64,000 bases of DNA from Micropruina sp. (GTDB taxonomy: Bacteria; Actinomycetota; Actinomycetes; Propionibacteriales; Propionibacteriaceae): assembly GCA_016716635.1 (NCBI GenBank), contig JADJVZ010000011.1, positions 1,178,001 through 1,242,000 of the forward strand, in the 5' to 3' direction. Under the pieces are notes generated by a model. That model was not told the origin of the DNA. It did not search any database and was given only the letters and a program-made list of their open reading frames with translations. The stretch's first letter is position 1. The number at the start of each line of letters is the position of its first letter. Positions 45,089 to 53,534 of the stretch are shown in pieces. The translations under genes were made by a program, and so were the position numbers.

Positions 45089-46837
45089 TCAGTTTTCGCG
45101 ACGGCTGCCCCGGTTGATGGCGCTGATCACGGCCTTTTGGGCCGCCGTGGTGATCGACTCGTGCATCCCGACACCCCAATAAACCGAGGTGTCGTCGCCG
45201 TCGCCCAGTTCGCATTCGACGTAGGCCACCGCGAGGGCGTCTCGTCCCGACGACAGCGCGTGCGAGGTGTAATCCAGCACCCGGACGTCGAAGCCAAGGA
45301 TGCTGACGGCGTCCGCGAACGCGTCCAGAGCGCCGTTGCCTTCGCCCACCAGGCGCTTCTCAACACCGTGGTGACGGACCTCGGCGGTGACCTGGTACTG
45401 GCCGCCGTTGGAGACGTCGGGAACACTCACCAGCTCCAGGGGTGTCTTCGGCGCCAGGTATTCGGCATCGAAGATCGTCCACAGCTGCTCCGGCGAGACC
45501 TCGCCGCCCGCGCTGTCGGTGTGGCGCTGGACGACCCGGCTGAACTCCATCTGCAGGCGACGCGGCAGGTCGAGGTGGTGCTCGGACTTCATCAGGTAAG
45601 CCATGCCACCCTTGCCGGACTGGCTGTTGACGCGAATCACGGCCTCGTAGGTGCGGCCCACGTCGTAGGGGTCGATCGGCAGGTACGGCGCCTCCCAGGG
45701 GATGCTGTGCAGCGTCGCTTCCTGGGCTGCCGCCTGCTTCTCGAGGTACTCCAAGCCCTTCTTGATGGCGTCCTGGTGTGAGCCGGAGAAGGCGGTGTAG
45801 ACCAGGTCACCCGCGTAGGGGTGCCGCGGATGCACCGGCAGGTTGGTGCAGTACTCGACCGTGCGACGAATCTCGTCGATGTCGGAGAAGTCGATCATCG
45901 GATCAACGCCTTGGCTGAACAGGTTCAGCCCCAGGGTGACCAGGTCGACGTTGCCGGTGCGCTCACCGTGGCCGAACAGGCAGCCCTCGACGCGATCCGC
46001 GCCCGCCATCTGGCCCAGTTCGGTCGCCGCGACCGCGGTGCCGCGGTCGTTGTGCGGGTGCAGCGAGATGGCGACGTAGGGACGGTTGCGGACGTGGCGT
46101 CCGAAGTATTCGATCTGATCGGCGTAGGTGTTCGGGGTGGACCGCTCCACAGTGGCCGGCAGGTTCAGGATGATCTCGCGTCCCTCGCTGGGCTGCCAGC
46201 GATCCATGACGGCGTTGCAGACCTCGATGGCGAAGTCGGTGGGGGTCTGGGTGAAGATCTCGGGGCTGTACTGGTAGCCGAACTCGACGTCGCCCAGGTT
46301 CTGCTCGGCGTACTTCATGACGAGCTCAGTGCCCCGGGTCGCCATCGCGATGCACTGGGCCTCGTCGATGTTGAACACGACCCGGCGGAACAGCTCGGCC
46401 GTCGCGTTGTACATGTGGATCGTGGCCCGCTTGGCCCCGACCAGGGACTGGGCGGTGCGCTCGATCAGGTCTTCGCGCGCCTGCGTCAGGACGGAGATCG
46501 TGACGTCGTCGGGGATGGCATCGCCGGCGATCAGGTTGCGGACGAAGTCGAAGTCGGTCTGCGAGGCCGACGGGAAACCGATCTCGATTTCCTTGTAGCC
46601 CATCTTGACCAGCAGGTCGAACATCTTCCGCTTGCGGGAAGGGGTCATCGGGTCGATGAGGGCCTGGTTGCCGTCGCGCAGGTCGGTGGTCAGCCACCGC
46701 GGGGCGTGGGTGATCTTCTTGGTGGGCCAGGTGCGATCCGGCAGGTCGATGGGCTCGAACGGAACGTAGCGTCCGTAGGGCATCGGGGACGGCTGCTGGA
46801 CGGGCTTGGGCTGCACACGCGTGCTGTGGTGGGTCAT
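45089..46837 (-). CDS. leuA: 2-isopropylmalate synthase, long actinobacterial type
   Basis: LeuA commits 2-ketoisovalerate to leucine synthesis. The 582-residue protein has the catalytic DLRDGNQALIDPMTP, the metal-binding HPHNDRGT, a flexible linker, and the regulatory LeuA dimer domain that binds leucine for feedback inhibition. It is the long type found in M. tuberculosis. The ATG at 46837 has GAGGATT upstream, with a 41-codon longer frame not used. A leader peptide with three leucine codons lies upstream. Confidence 0.97.
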   Translation of the reverse strand: MTHHSTRVQPKPVQQPSPMPYGRYVPFEPIDLPDRTWPTKKITHAPRWLTTDLRDGNQALIDPMTPSRKRKMFDLLVKMGYKEIEIGFPSASQTDFDFVRNLIAGDAIPDDVTISVLTQAREDLIERTAQSLVGAKRATIHMYNATAELFRRVVFNIDEAQCIAMATRGTELVMKYAEQNLGDVEFGYQYSPEIFTQTPTDFAIEVCNAVMDRWQPSEGREIILNLPATVERSTPNTYADQIEYFGRHVRNRPYVAISLHPHNDRGTAVAATELGQMAGADRVEGCLFGHGERTGNVDLVTLGLNLFSQGVDPMIDFSDIDEIRRTVEYCTNLPVHPRHPYAGDLVYTAFSGSHQDAIKKGLEYLEKQAAAQEATLHSIPWEAPYLPIDPYDVGRTYEAVIRVNSQSGKGGMAYLMKSEHHLDLPRRLQMEFSRVVQRHTDSAGGEVSPEQLWTIFDAEYLAPKTPLELVSVPDVSNGGQYQVTAEVRHHGVEKRLVGEGNGALDAFADAVSILGFDVRVLDYTSHALSSGRDALAVAYVECELGDGDDTSVYWGVGMHESITTAAQKAVISAINRGSRREN

Positions 46838-46865
46838 GGAATCCTCGTTAGGTCGATCTCTTGGA

Positions 46866-46923
46866 TTCAGGCGCGTCGGAAGCCACCGCAGCGAGGGGGC
46901 CTGAAGATTAGACCTCGCTACGG
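46866..46923 (-). promoter_or_regulatory. Alternative RNA hairpins of the leuA leader
   Basis: In the transcript CCGTAGCGAGG (46923-46913, end of the leader frame) can pair with CCTCGCTGCGG (46896-46886) over 11 bp with one G-U. Alternatively GCCTGAA (plus 46899-46905) pairs with TTCAGGC (46866-46872) over 7 bp. The two interleave and cannot both form. This is the geometry of a ribosome-stalling attenuator, though no U-rich terminator is present. Confidence 0.6.
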
Positions 46924-46952
46924 CGACCAAGAAGGAGGGTCGCCCATGCCAT
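46908..46952 (-). CDS. leuA leader peptide MAWATLLLGRRSEV
   Basis: A 14-codon frame starting at ATG 46952 contains three consecutive leucine codons (CTC CTT CTT, positions 46937-46929) and ends at TAA 46908, 71 bp before leuA. No ribosome site precedes it; the -10-like TATAGT ends seven bases before the ATG, so the transcript may be leaderless. Actinobacterial leuA genes are known to carry such leucine-rich leaders. Stalling at the leucine codons when leucyl-tRNA is scarce would free downstream pairing. Confidence 0.75.
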   Translation of the reverse strand: MAWATLLLGRRSEV

Positions 46953-46959
46953 GCGCGCA

Positions 46960-46965
46960 ACTATA
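46960..46965 (-). promoter_or_regulatory. -10 element of the leuA leader promoter
   Basis: TATAGT on the minus strand, seven bases before the leader ATG. The -35 region (GAAAAC at 17-bp spacing) is weak. The spacing implies transcription starts at or next to the ATG. Confidence 0.5.
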
Positions 46966-47137
46966 CACACGCGCAAGAGAGAGTTTTCGCGCTGAAACGC
47001 GGCGGGTGGACGGGATCCATTGGCGCCCCCCTGCGGCGCTGAAGGAGCCTCAAGGCTGGAGTTCGGTGCTGACGTCCGAGGACTCTCCCTAGTCCCCTTC
47101 TCCAGCACCGAACTCAAGCGCGCCCCCCGCGGGGTCG

Positions 47138-47917
47138 TTAGTCGAACTGCCAGGAGCGTTTCGACAAGCCATACCAAAAGCCCTCAATGGCGCTGCGTGA
47201 GGTGAGGCCGCCTTCGGAGGCGGCCCCCAGCGCCACGTAGAGAGGGGCCCAGTGCTCGGTGCGCGGGTGGGCCTCGCGGGCCGCCGGCGCAACGTGCTCA
47301 AAATCGAGGATGGCGTCCACGTCGTTGTTCGCGACGGCCTCGGCAGCCCAGTGGTCGAACTCCTTCGACGCGGTGGGCGGGGTGCCGTTGGGGCCTTCCT
47401 GAGGCTTGAACCAGCGCAGGTTGTGCGTGGTGAAGCCCGATCCGACGATCAGGGTGCCTTCCTCGCGCAGCGGCGCCAGCGAACGGCCGAGCTCGAAGAG
47501 TTGGCGCGGATCGAGCGTGGGTAGTGACAGTTGCAGGACGGGCACGTCCGCCTCGGGAAACAGTTCGGCCAGCGGCACGTAGGCGCCGTGATCCAGGCCG
47601 CGGCCCTGGTCTTGGTAGACGTCGCCCGGGACGATGTCGGCGACCCGCCGCGCTAGGTCCGGCGCCACCGGCGCCTGATATTGCACGTCGTAGTAGCGCT
47701 GCGGGAACCCGTAGAAGTCGTAGAGCAACGGCTGGCCGGGGATCGTGGAGGACACGGTCACCGGGGCGTTCTCCCAGTGCGCCGACACCATCAAGATGTT
47801 GGTCGGCTTGTCGAGTTCTTCGGACCAGGTGTGAAGCTCGGCCGTCCATCGCTCATCGTCGGCCAACGGCGGGGCGCCGTGGGACAGATACAGGACTGGT
47901 TTCGGGGTCACATCCAC
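47138..47917 (-). CDS. DODA/YgiD-type class III extradiol dioxygenase
   Basis: This 259-residue protein of the LigB superfamily has the metal-binding histidines in LYLSHGAPPL, VSAHWENAPV and the GLDHGAYVPL motif. The GSGFTTHNLRWF segment carries a fourth histidine. Homologues cleave catechols such as L-DOPA (YgiD) or other aromatics; the substrate is not evident. It starts with GTG. An AT-rich upstream region has an inverted repeat. Confidence 0.9.
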   Translation of the reverse strand: MDVTPKPVLYLSHGAPPLADDERWTAELHTWSEELDKPTNILMVSAHWENAPVTVSSTIPGQPLLYDFYGFPQRYYDVQYQAPVAPDLARRVADIVPGDVYQDQGRGLDHGAYVPLAELFPEADVPVLQLSLPTLDPRQLFELGRSLAPLREEGTLIVGSGFTTHNLRWFKPQEGPNGTPPTASKEFDHWAAEAVANNDVDAILDFEHVAPAAREAHPRTEHWAPLYVALGAASEGGLTSRSAIEGFWYGLSKRSWQFD

Positions 47918-47923
47918 TAAACT

Positions 47924-47970
47924 AGTTGAAAGGTCTACTTAATTCCATGGATTCCGAAGAATTTTCAACT
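47924..47970. promoter_or_regulatory. AGTTGAAA/TTTCAACT repeat in an AT-rich promoter region
   Basis: Two 8-bp arms (47924-47931 and 47963-47970) in inverted order flank a 31-bp AT-rich core, just upstream of the dioxygenase start. This is the local AT peak of an otherwise GC-rich window. A regulator-binding site is plausible, but no adjacent regulator gene is present. Confidence 0.35.
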
Positions 47971-48004
47971 TTTTGGGACGATTTCGGCCTGGGGTCAGAT
48001 CGCC

Positions 48005-49036
48005 TCAGTCGAGAGCCACGACGGTGAGCCCTGGCGGGGTCGGACCATCCATGGCTGCTAAGGCAGCACCGGCCTCCCCGAGACCGATCGTCCGTCCGAC
48101 GAGGCGCTCCGGGTCGAGGCGACCCTCGGCGATGAGCGCCAGCATGGCCGGGTAGTCGACGGCGGGCATGCCGTGGGACCCCAGGATTTCCAGTTCCCAG
48201 CCGATCACTCGATCGAGGGGCAGCGGCGCCTTGGCGTCCTCCCCCAGCAGCAAACCGACCTGGATGTGCCGCCCGCGGCGCCGCAGCGAACGCACCGAGG
48301 CCGCGGCCAGCGCCGGCGAACCGAGCGCGTCGATCCCGACGTGCGCGCCGCCTGTGTGTTCGATCAGGATGTCGACCGCAGCATCGAGGTTGCCGGCGTG
48401 GAGCGGCTCGGCGCCCAAGGCTTCGGCGAGCGCGAGGGCCTCGGTCGAGACGTCCAGGGCCACCACGCGGGCGCCGAGGGCGCGGCCGATCATGATGGCG
48501 GCCAGCCCCACCCCACCGCAGCCGAAGACGGCCAGGATCTCGCCGGACTGCAGCCGACCCTGGTCTTTCACGGCCCGCCAGGAGGTGGCGAACCGGCAGC
48601 CCAACGCGGCCGCCGCCGGGTAGCTCAGGGAGTCCGGAAGCCGGACGAGGTTTGTTTCCGCTGCCGGGACCATCACGAACTCGGCGAACGAGCCGTTGCC
48701 CGTGAAGCCGGGCTGGTACTGGTTCGGACACACGTGGGCGTTGCCCGAGGCGCACCATTCGCAGCGCCCGCAGCCGCAGGCGAAGGGCGCCGTCACGCGG
48801 TCCCCCACCGCGTAGCCCGTGACGCCGTCGCCGACCTGCGCGACTTCTCCCGCAAACTCGTGCCCGGGGATCATCGGCAGCGGCACGGGATCGTGTCCGC
48901 GCCAGGCATGCCAATCCGAGCGGCAGACCCCGGTGGCGCGGACGCGCACCACGACGGCGCCCGGGGGGCAATCAGGAATGGGGACGCTGGCTAGGGTCGG
49001 CGTTTGGTCGTACGCCTGATACACCTGCGCGAGCAC
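48005..49036 (-). CDS. Zinc-dependent medium-chain alcohol dehydrogenase
   Basis: This 343-residue MDR oxidoreductase has catalytic zinc ligands C38, H59 and E60 (GHEFAGEV). The structural zinc is held by C89, C92, C95 and C103. The NAD(P)-binding site is FGCGGVGLAAIMIGRALGA. The C-terminal residues fit alcohol or polyol dehydrogenases; the true substrate is unknown. It follows era by 26 bp on the same strand and interrupts the usual era-leuA order. Confidence 0.93.
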   Translation of the reverse strand: MLAQVYQAYDQTPTLASVPIPDCPPGAVVVRVRATGVCRSDWHAWRGHDPVPLPMIPGHEFAGEVAQVGDGVTGYAVGDRVTAPFACGCGRCEWCASGNAHVCPNQYQPGFTGNGSFAEFVMVPAAETNLVRLPDSLSYPAAAALGCRFATSWRAVKDQGRLQSGEILAVFGCGGVGLAAIMIGRALGARVVALDVSTEALALAEALGAEPLHAGNLDAAVDILIEHTGGAHVGIDALGSPALAAASVRSLRRRGRHIQVGLLLGEDAKAPLPLDRVIGWELEILGSHGMPAVDYPAMLALIAEGRLDPERLVGRTIGLGEAGAALAAMDGPTPPGLTVVALD

Positions 49037-49062
49037 GTGTGGCCTCCTGCTGTGGTCTGGGG

Positions 49063-49980
49063 TCAGAAGCCCAGGCGGTTGAGGTACTTGGGATTGCGTT
49101 GCCAGTCCTTCATGACCTTGACCCGCAGATCGAGGTGGACGGGCGTGCCCAGCAGCCGGGAGATTTGCTGGCGCGCCTCGGTGCCGACGTCGCGCAGCCG
49201 CTCGCCTTTGTGGCCGATGACGATGCCCTTTTGGCTGTCGCGTTCGACGATCATCGAGGCGAAAATGTCGAGCAGCGGACGATCCTCCGGGCGCCCCTCA
49301 CGGAGCTTCATCTCTTCGATCACGACGGTGATGCTGTGCGGCAACTCGTCCTGGACGCCTTCGAGCACGGCCTCCCGGATGAGCTCGGCAATCAAGGTCT
49401 CCGACGGTTCGTCCGTGACCTCGTCGCCGGGGTAATAGCGCGGACCTTCGGGCAGCAGCTTGATGAGCACGTTGGTGACGTCCTCGACCTGAGCGCCGGT
49501 GAGCGCCGACACCGGGACGATGTCGTCCCAGCGGAGGCCCAGTTCGTCCTCCAGCGAGGCGATCTTGAGCAGGTGCTCGGCCATCCGGGACGGCGAGACG
49601 AGATCCGACTTGGTGGCCAACGCCACCAGCTTCGGGCGGCGCTTCAGGGCCGCGATCTCGCCGACAAGATAGGTATCCCCGGGACCGATCCGTTGGTCGG
49701 CGGGCAGGCAGATCCCGATGACGTCGACCTCGGTCCAGGTGGTGCGCACGAGATCGTTGAGGCGCTCCCCCAGCAACGTCCGGGGCTTGTGCAACCCCGG
49801 GGTGTCGATGATGACGAGTTCGGCGTCTGGCCGGTGCACGATGCCCCGGATGGCGTGGCGGGTGGTTTGGGGCTTTGAGGACGCGATGGCGACCTTCTGC
49901 CCCACGATGGCGTTGGTGAGCGTGGATTTGCCGGCGTTGGGACGTCCGACGAAGCACACGAACCCTGAGTGGTGGGTCAT
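49063..49980 (-). CDS. era: GTPase Era
   Basis: Era binds 16S rRNA near its 3' end and couples ribosome assembly to the cell cycle. The 305-residue protein has the G1 loop GRPNAGKST (residues 12-20), DTPGLH, TKSD-type NKxD (ATKSDL) and a KH domain at about 225-290 (IVIGHKGERLRDVG). The ATG overlaps the CNNM gene stop (ATGA). The longer frame upstream is a shadow. Confidence 0.97.
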   Translation of the reverse strand: MTHHSGFVCFVGRPNAGKSTLTNAIVGQKVAIASSKPQTTRHAIRGIVHRPDAELVIIDTPGLHKPRTLLGERLNDLVRTTWTEVDVIGICLPADQRIGPGDTYLVGEIAALKRRPKLVALATKSDLVSPSRMAEHLLKIASLEDELGLRWDDIVPVSALTGAQVEDVTNVLIKLLPEGPRYYPGDEVTDEPSETLIAELIREAVLEGVQDELPHSITVVIEEMKLREGRPEDRPLLDIFASMIVERDSQKGIVIGHKGERLRDVGTEARQQISRLLGTPVHLDLRVKVMKDWQRNPKYLNRLGF

Positions 49981-51323
49981 TGGGACTTCCCTTCGGCGTG
50001 AGCCGTTTCTGAGGCGATAGCTGTGGTGACGTCGGTGGCGGCATCCGCTGGGTCGGAGTCGGTGACACGCGACACGACGACCGTCCGGATGGTCTTGCGG
50101 CGCCCGACGCCGCGTTCGGCGACAAACACCAGCCCCTCGTATTCGACGAGGGAGCCGGGGATCGGCACCTTGTTGAGTTCCTTGGACATCAGGCCCAGCA
50201 CCGTCTCGACGTCGTCGTCTTCGAGTTCCATGCCGAACAGGTCGCCGAGGGCGTCGAGCGACAAACGTGACCACACACGGAAGCGATCCGGCCCCAGTTC
50301 GACGAAGGGCGGCACCTCTTGGTCGTACTCGTCGACGATCTCCCCGACGATCTCTTCGAGGATGTCCTCAATCGTGGCCAGGCCAGCTGTGCCGCCGAAC
50401 TCGTCGACCACCACGACCACGTGCGAACGGGTGCGCTGCATCTCGCGGAGCAACTGGTCGACCGGCTTGGAATCGGGGCAGAAGATCGGCTTCCGCATGA
50501 TCGAGTCGACGGTCTCGGACCCTTGCCCGCTGGGGTTGTCGTAGGTCCGTCGGATCATGTCCTTCAGGTAGAGCACGCCGACGATGTCGTCCAGATCCTC
50601 CCCGGCAACGGGAATCCGCGAGAAGCCGGACCGCAGCGCCAGCGAAATTCCTTGCCGGAGGGTCTTTCCGCGTTCGATGGAGACCATGTCGGTGCGCGGC
50701 ACCATGACCTCTTTGACGATCGTGTCACCCAGTTCGAACACCGAATGGATCATGAGGCGCTCGGAGTCTTCGATGACCTCGCTCGCCCCGGCGCGATCGA
50801 CCAACTCGCGCAACTCTTCTTCGGACGTGAACGGACCGTCGCTGTAGCCCTTGCCGGGGGTGAGGATGTTGCCGATCAGGATCATCAGCTGGCCGATGGG
50901 GCCGAGCACGGTCGTGATGATGCTGAGGGGTCCGGAGGCCGTGAGCGCCACGGTGTCGGCGTGCTGGCGCCCGAGTGTGCGAGGGGCGACGCCCAGCAGC
51001 ACGAACGACACCGCGGACATGATGAGCGTCGGCCACAGGACACGCAGCCAGGTGACCTCCGTGTGCGCGGCGATCACGACGGTGACCAGCACGACGGCGG
51101 TCACTTCGAGAATGGCGCTCACGAGGTAGGCGGTGTTGATGAAGGGCGCGGGGTCGCTGGCGATGGTCAGCAGGCGCTTGGCGCCGGGCCGTCCGTCCTC
51201 TAGGAGTCTCTCGGCTCGGGACACCGACACGCCGCGGATGGCCTGCTCGACCGCGATGAAGAGGCCTGCCGCGACGACGCAGCCCAGAGCCACCACCAGT
51301 TCAATCCACTGGGCTGAGGTCAA
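49977..51323 (-). CDS. CNNM/CorC-type hemolysin family membrane protein with CBS pair
   Basis: This 448-residue protein has an N-terminal CNNM/DUF21 membrane domain (about residues 1-170, four helices), two CBS domains (HSVFELGDTIVKEVMVPRTDMV and PIFCPDSKPVDQLLREMQ) and a C-terminal CorC/HlyC domain (FRVWSRLSLDALGDLFGMEL). Relatives transport Mg or other cations. It starts with TTG, the only frame start available. The ybeY stop is 88 bp upstream. Confidence 0.92.
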   Translation of the reverse strand: MTSAQWIELVVALGCVVAAGLFIAVEQAIRGVSVSRAERLLEDGRPGAKRLLTIASDPAPFINTAYLVSAILEVTAVVLVTVVIAAHTEVTWLRVLWPTLIMSAVSFVLLGVAPRTLGRQHADTVALTASGPLSIITTVLGPIGQLMILIGNILTPGKGYSDGPFTSEEELRELVDRAGASEVIEDSERLMIHSVFELGDTIVKEVMVPRTDMVSIERGKTLRQGISLALRSGFSRIPVAGEDLDDIVGVLYLKDMIRRTYDNPSGQGSETVDSIMRKPIFCPDSKPVDQLLREMQRTRSHVVVVVDEFGGTAGLATIEDILEEIVGEIVDEYDQEVPPFVELGPDRFRVWSRLSLDALGDLFGMELEDDDVETVLGLMSKELNKVPIPGSLVEYEGLVFVAERGVGRRKTIRTVVVSRVTDSDPADAATDVTTAIASETAHAEGKSQ

Positions 51324-51411
51324 CAGGTCACGCTCGCTTCTACGTCTGAGAGTGGCAGCAGTCTAGCGGGCGGGCTCATGAGGCCGACCGAGATCACAGA
51401 TGCTGGCGAGG

Positions 51412-51861
51412 TCAGCGCGTGGCGTCCCAGGCCGCGATCAGCTTGTCGTTGAGGCCGAACATCTCGGCCTTCTCCTCCGGCTCGGCGTGGTCGTAGCCCA
51501 GCAGGTGCAAGATGCCGTGGACCAACAGGTAGTCGGCCTCGCCCGCGGGCGTCCGCTGGTTGTCGGCGGCCTGGGCAGCCGTGACCGTCGGACACAACAC
51601 GATGTCGCCCAGGAGCCCGATCGGCGGCTCCTCATCGGGGTGCGGCGGCCGCATCTCGTCCATGGGGAAACTCATCACGTCGGTCGGCCCCGGAAGTCCG
51701 AGGTACTTCTCGTGATAAGCCGACATTGTCGCTTCGTCCACGAGCAGGATGGACAGTTCCGCTTCGGGGTGGATGCGGAGCTGGTCGAGGGTGAACAGCG
51801 CGAGCTTCACCAGGCGCTGCTCGTCGACTTCTTCGGCGGATTCGTTGTTGAGGTCGATCAC
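51412..51861 (-). CDS. ybeY: Endoribonuclease YbeY (rRNA maturation factor)
   Basis: YbeY is a single-stranded RNase for 16S rRNA 3' processing and ribosome quality control. The 149-residue protein has the zinc motif HGILHLLGYDH (H115, H119, H125) and LPGPTDVMSFP. The GTG overlaps the phoH stop (GTGA), so both are co-translated. Confidence 0.96.
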   Translation of the reverse strand: MIDLNNESAEEVDEQRLVKLALFTLDQLRIHPEAELSILLVDEATMSAYHEKYLGLPGPTDVMSFPMDEMRPPHPDEEPPIGLLGDIVLCPTVTAAQAADNQRTPAGEADYLLVHGILHLLGYDHAEPEEKAEMFGLNDKLIAAWDATR

Positions 51862-52892
51862 CGGTCTGCTCGCTTCTCTGGTTGGGTCGACTCGAAGCGG
51901 TCGTAGGCGGCAACAATCCGCCCGACGAGCTTGTGTCGGACGACGTCGTGATTGGTCAGGGTGCAGAACGCGATGTCTTGGACGCCGTCGAGAATGCGCG
52001 GCACCATGCGCAGACCACTGCGGGTGCCGCTGGGCAGATCGACCTGCGTCACGTCGCCGGTCACCACGATCTTGGAGTTGAAGCCCAACCGGGTCAGGAA
52101 CATCTTCATCTGCTCCATCGAGGTGTTCTGGGCCTCGTCCAAGATGATGAAGGCGTCGTTGAGCGTCCGTCCGCGCATGTACGCCAGGGGGGCAACCTCG
52201 ATCGTGCCTGCCGTGAGCAGCCGGGGCACGCTCTCGGGGTCGATCATGTCGTGCAGGGCGTCATACAGCGGACGCAGGTAGGGGTCGATCTTGTCGTTCA
52301 GAGTGCCCGGCAGGAAACCCAGCCGCTCGCCGGCTTCGATGGCCGGACGGGTCAGGATGATCCGATTGACCTGCTTGGCCTGCAGGGCTTGGACGGCCTT
52401 GGCGACCGCGAGGTAGGTCTTGCCGGTGCCCGCCGGACCAATGCCGAACACGACCGTGTGCTCATCGATGGCGTCCACGTAGCGCTTTTGGTTGAGCGTC
52501 TTCGGACGGATCGTCTTGCCGCGACTCGAGATGATGTTCTGCATCAGCACCTCGGCGGCGCGCGTGCCCTCTGGGGAGTGGGTCATGCCGACGATCCGCT
52601 CGACGGCATCGTTGGTGAGCCCCTGACCCGTGCGGGTGATGGTGATCATCTCGGTGAGCACCTCGGCCGCCGCCGTCACCTCTTCGGGTGTGCCGCCGAG
52701 GGTGATCTCATTGCCCCGGACGTGAATATCGGCGCCCAACTGCTTTTCGAGGATCGCCAGGAACTCATCCCGCGGACCCACGATGTTGACCATCTGGATC
52801 GACGCGGGCACTGTCACGCGAGAGTGCGCCGGGTAGTGGGCTTCTTCGACGGATTTCAGGGCTTCCTCCAAGGCTGTGCTGGCGCCGCTCAT
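51858..52892 (-). CDS. phoH: PhoH-family ATPase
   Basis: This 344-residue P-loop protein has Walker A GPAGTGKT (residues 152-159) and Walker B FIILDEAQNT, with LTRPAIEAGERLGFLPG between. An N-terminal KH-like region precedes it. PhoH proteins are linked to RNA turnover and ribosome processing and are conserved beside ybeY. It is at the end of the conserved block; rsmE and dnaJ, normally next, are 10 kb away. Confidence 0.95.
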   Translation of the reverse strand: MSGASTALEEALKSVEEAHYPAHSRVTVPASIQMVNIVGPRDEFLAILEKQLGADIHVRGNEITLGGTPEEVTAAAEVLTEMITITRTGQGLTNDAVERIVGMTHSPEGTRAAEVLMQNIISSRGKTIRPKTLNQKRYVDAIDEHTVVFGIGPAGTGKTYLAVAKAVQALQAKQVNRIILTRPAIEAGERLGFLPGTLNDKIDPYLRPLYDALHDMIDPESVPRLLTAGTIEVAPLAYMRGRTLNDAFIILDEAQNTSMEQMKMFLTRLGFNSKIVVTGDVTQVDLPSGTRSGLRMVPRILDGVQDIAFCTLTNHDVVRHKLVGRIVAAYDRFESTQPEKRADR

Positions 52893-52921
52893 CCTAGCTG
52901 CCCAGAAATAGGGAGCGACTG

Positions 52922-53194
52922 TTACGCGATGGCGCTGTAGCGCTGACGGGCGGCCTCGCCGCTCGTCCCGATCGCCGCACCGACTTCACGCCACGACAAC
53001 CGCTTCTCGCGCGCCGCGCGAACCGCCTCGGCCAGTTCGCGTTCGGCCGCGTCCCGCCGCCAGGCCGCGAGTTTTACTGCCATCGCGGGCGGCACGGGTG
53101 CGTCCAGATCCCCGGGCTTCGGGTCATAGTTCTCGAAGGTGTCGGCGAACTCGTCGGCGCGAGCCACGATTTCTTCAATAGTGCGTCTGGTCAT
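52922..53194 (-). CDS. Putative antitoxin, small helix-turn-helix protein
   Basis: This 90-residue protein has an acidic N-terminal half, an alanine-rich charged helix (AERELAEAVRAAREKR) and a C-terminal helix-turn-helix (LSWREVGAAIGTSGEAARQRY). It lies six bases after the BrnT/DUF4258-like gene on the same strand with GGTGA before its ATG. The pair looks like a type II toxin-antitoxin module with the toxin gene first, as in BrnT-BrnA. This rests on gene size, order and motif, not on a known family. Confidence 0.6.
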   Translation of the reverse strand: MTRRTIEEIVARADEFADTFENYDPKPGDLDAPVPPAMAVKLAAWRRDAAERELAEAVRAAREKRLSWREVGAAIGTSGEAARQRYSAIA

Positions 53195-53200
53195 AGTGGT

Positions 53201-53434
53201 TCACCTCAGATACTTGGGCCGAGCCGGGCGCATGGCATGGGCGATAGCGAGGACGCCGTGCCATTCGATGACGCCGACCTCCAAGAGGGTGCCGGTTTCA
53301 TCGGGGCCGATGAACATCGTCATCGAATCGTCTTGCACAAAGTGGCGGATCGGAAAACGGAGCGCATGGAGCATTGCCGCCTCCGTGACCCCATGCCGGT
53401 GAGCACTGTCAAGGATGATCGGCTCCGACTCCAC
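53201..53434 (-). CDS. Putative toxin, small DUF4258/BrnT-like protein
   Basis: This 77-residue protein reads IILDSAHRHGVTEAAMLHAL and ends with GVLAIAHAMRPARPKYLR. The His-rich start, an acidic FVQDDSMTMFIGPDE strand and a terminal RPK(Y/F)L are reminiscent of BrnT/DUF4258 RNase-type toxins. It begins at a GTG with no strong ribosome site and precedes the antitoxin-like gene. Toxin activity is an inference. Confidence 0.6.
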   Translation of the reverse strand: MESEPIILDSAHRHGVTEAAMLHALRFPIRHFVQDDSMTMFIGPDETGTLLEVGVIEWHGVLAIAHAMRPARPKYLR

Positions 53435-53534
53435 TCGACAAGGTTACTTGCCACCTGGGGGTTTATCAATCCCGTCAGACCGATCAAACGCCATGTCGCA
53501 TTTCGGCTAGTTTGGACGCTCGTCGCCCCGCAGA

